The notes below the pieces were generated by a model. The model ran no database searches and was not told where the DNA came from. It worked only from the letters and a program-made list of their open reading frames with translations. Shown here one piece after another: positions 57,038 to 64,000 of a stretch of 64,000 nucleotides of DNA. The DNA is from Salipiger sp. H15 (GTDB lineage Bacteria; Pseudomonadota; Alphaproteobacteria; Rhodobacterales; Rhodobacteraceae). Where the stretch lies: assembly GCF_040409955.1 (NCBI RefSeq), contig NZ_CP123384.1:434001-498000 (forward strand), in the 5' to 3' direction. The translations under genes and the position numbers were made by a program. Position 1 is the stretch's first letter. Each line of letters starts with the position of its first letter.

Positions 57038-57491
57038 AATTTAGGCAAACTCCGCGGCGCGAGCCTTGACCGAAAATTTACGTTACGCAAGCTTTGCCTC
57101 CTCCGTTACGCGAGCAATCTCAGGATCTTGAGCCTCCGCGACGGCGAGAACGCCTAAATTTGGGACAGGCCCGGACCCGGACAAGGCCCGGAAGTCGCGG
57201 ATTCCCGATGAAAATTCTGACGCCGGGGCACGCGGCGCGACCTGACGCGCGCCCCGGCATCAATTCCCGCGTCCCTTCGAGGGCCGGCAGTCGCCTCGCC
57301 CGCCACCGGCGCGGGCGACGGTCGCGCGCTGCTTTTCCTTGCAGCCTCCGAGCGGCCTTTCGCTTTCGCGCAACTGTCGCTTGTCGTTTGATTTCGCGGC
57401 TCTACTATGGGCGCAGGATTTTTCCCGATCGGGCGCAGGCCGCGGGTCCGGACCAGATTTTTTCGACATTGATTTTGCGAGGGGCAGCCAA

Positions 57492-58211
57492 GTGACCAGA
57501 CCCGTGTTCCGACCTTCGTCATCTTCTTCCGCCGCGGCGCGATGCTGTGCCGGCGCCGCGCTGGCGCTGCTGCTCGCCTCGCCCGCGCTGGCGCAGGAGG
57601 AAAAGGCCGCCGAGGATCCCACCAAGATCGCCACCAAGGCCGGGGTGTCCTATTCCGACGAGTTCTCCGTCTCGGGCTCGCTCGCCTTCGGCCCGGCCAC
57701 CAAGGTCAACGCGCGCGTCTCGGAAAGCGGGCAGTGGTCGCTCGGGGCCTCCTACCTCTTCTCCTTCGGCATCCTCACCTTTACCGCCGGCAAGAACGAG
57801 TTCGACAACGGCTCGGTGCAGACCCACTACTCGCTCGGCGGCTTCGTCCCGCTGACTGCGATGGGGATGAAGACCGGCAAGTGGCAGCTCTTCGTCCCCT
57901 TCGGCTACACCTATTCCGAGGGCGAGGTCGCGGTCACCGATGCCGAGCTGCACGAGACCTTCAACGTCGAGGTGAGCAACAACAGCGGCTATCTCGGCAT
58001 GTTCGCGCTGCGCCCGATCACCGAGAAGTTCACCTTCATGACCGGCGGCATCTACACGCGCGGCTCGGACGATTTCAGCGGCGTGTCGGTGGCGGGCGGC
58101 GTGTCCTACCACCTGTCGCAGAACGACACGATCGCCCTCTTCGGCTCCTACATCGACAATGATTTCGGCGAGGAGCAGAAGCTCGGCGTGTCCTACCGGC
58201 ACGAGTTCTAG
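57492..58211 (+). CDS. putative outer-membrane beta-barrel protein
   Basis: A 239-residue protein with a signal peptide (AALALLLASPALAQ, end near residue 34) and a Gly/Ser/aromatic-rich mature sequence of alternating pattern (SLGASYLFSFGILTFTAGKN, VSYHLSQNDTIALFGSYIDN). It ends in VSYRHEF with the terminal Phe expected of outer-membrane barrels. The GTG at 57492 with GAGGGG upstream is chosen; the frame upstream is non-coding. I do not know the family; a small autotransporter-like or surface-antigen barrel is possible. Confidence 0.75.
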   Translation: MTRPVFRPSSSSSAAARCCAGAALALLLASPALAQEEKAAEDPTKIATKAGVSYSDEFSVSGSLAFGPATKVNARVSESGQWSLGASYLFSFGILTFTAGKNEFDNGSVQTHYSLGGFVPLTAMGMKTGKWQLFVPFGYTYSEGEVAVTDAELHETFNVEVSNNSGYLGMFALRPITEKFTFMTGGIYTRGSDDFSGVSVAGGVSYHLSQNDTIALFGSYIDNDFGEEQKLGVSYRHEF

Positions 58212-58296
58212 CGCCGGGCTCCGGCCGTCCCGCGGTTGTCTCGCCGCCGTCCGTGCATAGGTTGCCCGGCAAAGGCACACACGGAAGGGACACCGC

Positions 58297-58746
58297 ATGG
58301 GACTGAACGTCTATCTCTCGGGAGAGATTCACACCGACTGGCGCGAGCGCATCATCGAGGGGGCGCAGGGGCTCGACGTGACCTTCAGCGCGCCGGTGAC
58401 CGACCATGACGCCAGCGACGACTGCGGCGTGGCGATCCTCGGCCCCGAGGAGAGCAAGCTCTGGCATGACCACAAAGGCGCGAAGCTGAACGCCATCCGC
58501 ACCCGAAAGGCGATCGCCGACGCCGACGTGGTGGTGGTGCGCTTCGGCGAACAGTACCGGCAGTGGAACGCCGCCTTCGACGCGGGCTTTGCCGCGGCGC
58601 TCGGCAAGTCGCTGGTGATCCTGCAGCGCCCCGAACATGACCACGCCCTGAAGGAGGTCGATGCCGCAGCGTTGGCGGTGACGCGCACCCCCGAGGAGGT
58701 GGTCTCGATCCTGCGCTACGTGCTGACCGGAAGCCTGCCCGGTTGA
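58297..58746 (+). CDS. YtoQ family protein
   Basis: A 149-residue protein matching YtoQ (MGLNVYLSGEIHTDWRERII... PVTDHDASDDCG), a nucleoside 2-deoxyribosyltransferase-like fold. ADADVVVVRFGEQYRQWNAAFDAG is the conserved core. Function is unknown; activity on nucleosides is possible by fold. It lies alone upstream of the mre operon. Confidence 0.9.
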   Translation: MGLNVYLSGEIHTDWRERIIEGAQGLDVTFSAPVTDHDASDDCGVAILGPEESKLWHDHKGAKLNAIRTRKAIADADVVVVRFGEQYRQWNAAFDAGFAAALGKSLVILQRPEHDHALKEVDAAALAVTRTPEEVVSILRYVLTGSLPG

Positions 58747-58885
58747 CGCCACGACGCGGCCCGGCACGCGCCCCGAGGGCATCCCCCGGGGGCGCTCCGG
58801 GCCCTCGACGCTTTCGCCAACAACTGCCGTGGGATGCTGCCTTCGGGGTGCCGTGCGACCGGGTTTTCAAACTGCCCGAATCTGA

Positions 58886-60076
<1,191 letters not shown>

Positions 60077-60183
60077 TCCCTTTCGGGATCGCTCCGGCTG
60101 CGTCATAGTCCGGGGCGGGTGCGCGGCCCAGCCCGCACCCGCCCTGCTCATCCCGTGAGCCAACGGCCACACGCAGAGATCAC

Positions 60184-61143
60184 ATGGCGAAACACGGCAC
60201 CCACAGCGAAGACTATTCCGGACCGCTGAAGCGCCTGCTTCTGGCGATCCTGATCCTGGGCCTGACCGGCCTGTTCATCCTGTGGCGCATCGACAGCCCG
60301 CGGGTCGAACGGTTCCGCGCGCAGGTCATCGACACGCTGATGCCCGGCTTCGACTGGGCCATGGCGCCGGTGACCGGCGCGGTGACCATCCTGCGCGACT
60401 TCCAGTCCTACCAGCGCATCCACGAACAGAACCAGGAACTGCGCCGCGAGCTGCGCCAGATGACGGCGTGGAAGGAGGCGGCGCTGCAGCTCGAGCAGGA
60501 GAACGCCAAGCTGCGCGACCTGAACAACGTGCGGCTCGACCCCCGGCTCACCTACATCACCGGCGTTGTGCTGGCCGACAGCGGCTCGCCCTTCCGGCAG
60601 TCGGTGCTGATCAACGTCGGCTCGCGCGACGGCATCGTCGACGGCTGGGCGACCATGGACGGGATCGGCCTCGTCGGGCGCATCTCGGGCGTCGGCAACA
60701 ACACCAGCCGCGTCATCCTGCTGACCGATGCCACCAGCCGCATCCCGGCGACGATCCAGCCCTCGGGGCAGCGCGCCATGGTGGTCGGCGACAACTCGGC
60801 CAACCCGCCGATCGACTTCCTCGAGAACCCCGACCTGGTGAAGCCGGGCGACCGCATCGTCACCTCGGGTGACGGCGAGGTGTTTCCGCCGGGCCTGCTG
60901 ATCGGCCAGGTGGCGCAGGACCCGGGGGGGCGCCTGCGCGTGCGTCTCGCCGCCGATTACGAGCGGCTGGAATTCCTGCGCGTGCTGCGCGACCACGGCG
61001 CACGCCGGGTCAGCGCGCCCTCGGGCCTCATCCTGCCCGAGACCCCGCCGGAGGCACCGCAGCCCGAGGCCGAGACCGATCCGACCGTGCCGCCGCTCAG
61101 CAACGCCGAGACCGGCAGCGCGACCGGGGGCGGAAATGGCTGA
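60184..61143 (+). CDS. mreC: rod shape-determining protein MreC
   Basis: A 319-residue bitopic protein with one N-terminal helix (about residues 18-35), a coiled coil (about 70-110) and two periplasmic beta domains. LADSGSPFRQSVLINVGSRDGI and GLVGRISGV are MreC motifs. The C-terminal ~50 residues are a Pro/Glu/Thr-rich tail. It links MreB to PBP2. It overlaps mreD by eight bases. Confidence 0.96.
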   Translation: MAKHGTHSEDYSGPLKRLLLAILILGLTGLFILWRIDSPRVERFRAQVIDTLMPGFDWAMAPVTGAVTILRDFQSYQRIHEQNQELRRELRQMTAWKEAALQLEQENAKLRDLNNVRLDPRLTYITGVVLADSGSPFRQSVLINVGSRDGIVDGWATMDGIGLVGRISGVGNNTSRVILLTDATSRIPATIQPSGQRAMVVGDNSANPPIDFLENPDLVKPGDRIVTSGDGEVFPPGLLIGQVAQDPGGRLRVRLAADYERLEFLRVLRDHGARRVSAPSGLILPETPPEAPQPEAETDPTVPPLSNAETGSATGGGNG

Positions 61144-61678
61144 GAGCAGCCGTCCGCCCAAGGTCTGGATGATGCGTGCCACCTTCGTTGCCCTGACCTT
61201 CGCCCTGATCTTCTACCACCTGCTGCCGCTCGACTTCACGCCCGCCGCCTATGCCGGGCCGGACGTGCTGACCGCGATGTGCTTTGCCTGGGCGCTGCGC
61301 CGGCCCGACTACGTCCCCGCGCTGCTGATCGCGGGGGTGATGCTGCTGGCCGACCTGATGTTCCAGCACCCGCCCGGTCTCTGGGCGGCGCTGGTGCTGA
61401 TGGCGACCGAGTCGCTGAAGAACCGCGACCGGCCGCGGCGCGAGTCGACCTTCCTGATGGAATGGATCGCCGTCGCCATGGTGCTGGCGGTGATCACGAT
61501 CCTCTACCGGCTGGTGCTCGCCGTGCTGATCGTGCCCGAGGGCACCTCGTTCCTCGCGCTCATGCGATACGCCACCACGGTGATCTGCTATCCTCTGGTC
61601 GTGCTGGTATCGCAGGGGCTGTTCGGCGTGCGCCGGATGGCGCCGGGGGACTTCGACCACGCAGGGAGACCGATGTGA
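61136..61678 (+). CDS. mreD: rod shape-determining protein MreD
   Basis: A 180-residue inner-membrane protein with about five helices, the usual size and position for MreD. Its start overlaps the mreC end and its stop overlaps the PBP2 start (GTGA). It belongs to the elongasome. Confidence 0.92.
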   Translation: MAESSRPPKVWMMRATFVALTFALIFYHLLPLDFTPAAYAGPDVLTAMCFAWALRRPDYVPALLIAGVMLLADLMFQHPPGLWAALVLMATESLKNRDRPRRESTFLMEWIAVAMVLAVITILYRLVLAVLIVPEGTSFLALMRYATTVICYPLVVLVSQGLFGVRRMAPGDFDHAGRPM

Positions 61679-63594
61679 GACGCACGCCGAAGGAAAGCAC
61701 CGACAGCTGGCGCCGCATCTCGCGGCGGGCGCTGCTGCTGGGCGGCGCGCAGCTCGGCTTCGCCGGGATGCTGGGGCTGCGCATGCACCACATGCAGGTC
61801 GACCAGGCCGACGAGTTCCGGCTGCTGGCCGAGGAGAACCGCATAAACCTGCGCCTGATCCCGCCGAGCCGCGGCCGGATCTTCGACCGCAAGGGCAAGA
61901 TCATCGCCGAGAACGCGCCGACCTACCGCATCACCCTCGTGCGCGAGGATGCCGGCAACGTCGAGGACGTGATCGCCAAGCTCTCGGCGCTGGTCGAGCT
62001 GGACGAGGACGAGCTGAACCGCGCGCTCACCGAGATGCGCCGCTCGGCGCCCTTCCTGCCGATCACCATCGCCGACCGGGTCAGCTGGGAGGCGATCAGC
62101 CGCGTCGCGGTCAACGCCCCCGCCCTGCCCGGCGTCACCCCCGAGGTCGGCCTGTCGCGCTTCTACCCCGAGCACGGCAACTTCGCCCACGTGATCGGCT
62201 ACGTCGGCCCGGTCTCGGAACGCGACCTTGCCAGGTACGAGGACCCCGAGCCGGTGCTGCGCATCCCGCGCTTCCAGATCGGCAAGGTCGGGGTCGAGGC
62301 CAAGTACGAGGAAGAGCTGCGCGGCAAGGCCGGGGCGAAGCGCGTCGAGGTCAACGCCGTCGGCCGGGTCATGCGCGAGCTGGACCGGCGCGAGGGTGAC
62401 AACGGCGCCGACCTGCAGCTGACCATCGACGCCGACCTGCAGGACTACGTGCAGGCGCGGCTCGGGCACGAGTCGGCCTCCTGCGTGATCATCGACACAG
62501 AGAAGGGCGACCTGCTGGCCATCGCCTCCGCCCCCTCCTTCGATCCCAACAAGTTCGTGCGCGGCATCTCGGTCGCCGACTACGCGATCCTGCGCGAGAA
62601 CGACCACCGCCCGCTCGCCTCCAAGACGGTGCAGGACGCCTATCCGCCGGGCTCGACCTTCAAGATGGTCACCGCGCTGGCGGCGCTCGAGGCCGGGATC
62701 CTCTCGCCCGACGACACCGTCTACTGCCCCGGCCACATGGAGCTGGGCTCGCGCCGCTTCCACTGCTGGAAGCGCACCGGCCACGGCCACCTGACGCTGG
62801 AACAGGCGCTGCAGCAGAGCTGCGACGTGTTCTTCTACGACGTGGCGCTGAAGGTCGGGATCGACAAGATGGCCGACATGGGCCACCGGCTCGGGCTCGG
62901 CGTGCCGCCCGACGTGCCGATGTCGGCGGTCACCGCAGGCATCATGCCGAGCCGGGAATGGAAGCAGCGCGAGCGCGGCAAGGGCTGGCAGCTCGGCGAC
63001 ACGGTGAACGCCTCGATCGGGCAGGGCTTCGTGCTGGCCTCGCCGCTGCAGCAGGCGATCATGACCGCGCGCATCGCCAGCGGCCGCGAGATCCACCCGC
63101 GGCTGGTGAAGACCATCAACGGCGTCGAGACCGAGGTCGTCGGCGGCCAGACGCTCGACATCAACCCCAACCACCTGCGCTACGTGCGCAAGGGCATGTC
63201 GGCGGTGATGAACTCGAACCGCGGCACCGGCTTCCGCTCGCGGGTCGTCGCGCCGGGCTACGAGCTGGCCGGCAAGTCCGGCACCAGCCAGGTGCGCAAC
63301 CGCGTGGTGGCCAACGACGAGGTGCCGTGGATCGAGCGCGACCACGCGCTCTTCGTCGCCTACGGGCCGATCGAGGCGCCGAAGATCGCGATCTCGGTGG
63401 TGGTCGAGCACGGCGGCGGCGGTTCCTCGGCGGCGGCTCCCATCGCCCGCGACGTGGCGCTGCAGGCGCTCTACGGCGGCACGCCGCCGCTCTCGGCCTA
63501 TCCCTCGGCGGATCACGAGAAAATCCAGGAACAGCAGGAACGGCTCGACCGCGAACGCCTCGAGCGCGCGGAACAGGCACGGGGGCGCGCGTGA
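61675..63594 (+). CDS. mrdA: penicillin-binding protein 2 (peptidoglycan transpeptidase)
   Basis: A 639-residue class B penicillin-binding protein. One N-terminal helix (RALLLGGAQLGFAGMLGLRM) is followed by the dimerisation domain (PPSRGRIFDRKGKII) and the transpeptidase with Ser327 in STFK, SCD at 382-384 and KSG at 534-536. The GTG at 61675 overlaps the mreD stop and has AGGGAG upstream; earlier frames are shadows. It cross-links new lateral wall with RodA. Confidence 0.96.
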   Translation: MRRTPKESTDSWRRISRRALLLGGAQLGFAGMLGLRMHHMQVDQADEFRLLAEENRINLRLIPPSRGRIFDRKGKIIAENAPTYRITLVREDAGNVEDVIAKLSALVELDEDELNRALTEMRRSAPFLPITIADRVSWEAISRVAVNAPALPGVTPEVGLSRFYPEHGNFAHVIGYVGPVSERDLARYEDPEPVLRIPRFQIGKVGVEAKYEEELRGKAGAKRVEVNAVGRVMRELDRREGDNGADLQLTIDADLQDYVQARLGHESASCVIIDTEKGDLLAIASAPSFDPNKFVRGISVADYAILRENDHRPLASKTVQDAYPPGSTFKMVTALAALEAGILSPDDTVYCPGHMELGSRRFHCWKRTGHGHLTLEQALQQSCDVFFYDVALKVGIDKMADMGHRLGLGVPPDVPMSAVTAGIMPSREWKQRERGKGWQLGDTVNASIGQGFVLASPLQQAIMTARIASGREIHPRLVKTINGVETEVVGGQTLDINPNHLRYVRKGMSAVMNSNRGTGFRSRVVAPGYELAGKSGTSQVRNRVVANDEVPWIERDHALFVAYGPIEAPKIAISVVVEHGGGGSSAAAPIARDVALQALYGGTPPLSAYPSADHEKIQEQQERLDRERLERAEQARGRA

Positions 63595-64000
63595 GCTATC
63601 TCGAATACACGGTCAAGACCACGCCCTCGGGCTGGCGCAAGGTGTTCTACATCAACTGGCCGCTGGTGATCCTGCTGTCCGCCGTGGCCTGCGTCGGCTT
63701 CCTGATGCTCTACTCGGTCGCCGGCGGGCGGCTCGACACCTGGGCCGAGCCGCAGATGAAGCGCTTCGCCCTCGGGCTGAGCGCGATGTTCGTCGTCGCG
63801 ATGGTGCCGATCTGGCTCTGGCGTAACCTGTCGGTGCTGGCCTATCTCGGCTCGCTCGGCCTGCTGGTGGCGGTGGAGCTCTTCGGCACGATCGGCATGG
63901 GCGCGCAGCGCTGGATCGACGTCGGCTTCATGCGCCTGCAGCCCTCGGAGCTGATGAAGATCGCGCTGGTGATGGTGCTGGCCGCCTATTACGACTGGCT
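63591..64000 (+). CDS. rodA: rod shape-determining protein RodA (partial, cut by window end)
   Basis: The GTG at 63591 overlaps the PBP2 stop (GTGA). The visible 136 codons (VSYLEYTVKTTPSGWRKVFY...) show the first helices of the SEDS glycosyltransferase family and the motif GAQRWIDVGFMRLQPSELMK. The protein polymerises glycan strands with PBP2. The remainder lies beyond the window. Confidence 0.95.
   Translation, partial: MSYLEYTVKTTPSGWRKVFYINWPLVILLSAVACVGFLMLYSVAGGRLDTWAEPQMKRFALGLSAMFVVAMVPIWLWRNLSVLAYLGSLGLLVAVELFGTIGMGAQRWIDVGFMRLQPSELMKIALVMVLAAYYDW

Overview
The window looks like chromosomal DNA of a Rhodobacterales / Roseobacter-group alphaproteobacterium. The evidence is high GC with strongly G/C-biased third codon positions, a cbb3 oxidase locus (ccoNOQP-ccoGHIS) beside fnrL and an anaerobic coproporphyrinogen oxidase, an nrdR-ribD pair, and dispersed '(CCGG)-(A/C)GTATTT-AAAGA-GAAG' intergenic repeats. 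I do not assign a genus.

Layout. 1-6.8 kb: a minus-strand cluster of a small transglutaminase, a circularly permuted ATP-grasp/alpha-E fusion and a giant transglutaminase-DUF2126 protein, a widespread but biochemically obscure peptide-ligase/peptidase-like system. 7-12 kb: housekeeping genes (SDR, YjbQ, nrdR, ribD, glutamate dehydrogenase). 12.3-15 kb: a three-gene Tad-type set (VWA/TadG-like plus two TadE-like proteins). 15-17 kb: prephenate dehydratase and a membrane-anchored cytochrome c. 17.5-23.4 kb: a yejABEF-type peptide/microcin C ABC importer. 23.4-38.1 kb: a micro-oxic respiration region with hemN, fnrL, a universal stress protein, ccoNOQP and ccoGHIS. I see three FNR-type boxes in it, each placed between or before these genes. 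A MarR/DUF1428 pair, a porin and a LysR gene are interspersed.

About 38.25-47.5 kb is a foreign island inserted between ccoS and an EF-hand gene. It carries a synthetase-only RelA/SpoT-family protein, a serine recombinase broken by one in-frame amber codon, two small coupled genes of which one is PemK/MazF-like, a 22-bp-arm palindrome, a MobV-type relaxase with a possible upstream nic-like site, a secreted HExxH protein, phage-like scraps and an IS21 end. An 18/19-matching sequence occurs in inverted orientation at its two edges. I read it as a decayed integrative mobilisable element carrying putative toxin/alarmone cargo; this is the part most worth a second look.

47.5-64 kb returns to core-like DNA: an EF-hand protein, a GMC oxidoreductase, divergent lrp/ald, a cation efflux protein, mscL, a four-gene ABC importer, an outer-membrane beta-barrel candidate, ytoQ, and the cell-shape operon mreB-mreC-mreD-mrdA-rodA, with rodA cut by the window end. 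I found no tRNA, rRNA or CRISPR array. All family assignments come from reading motifs by eye, without database searches.
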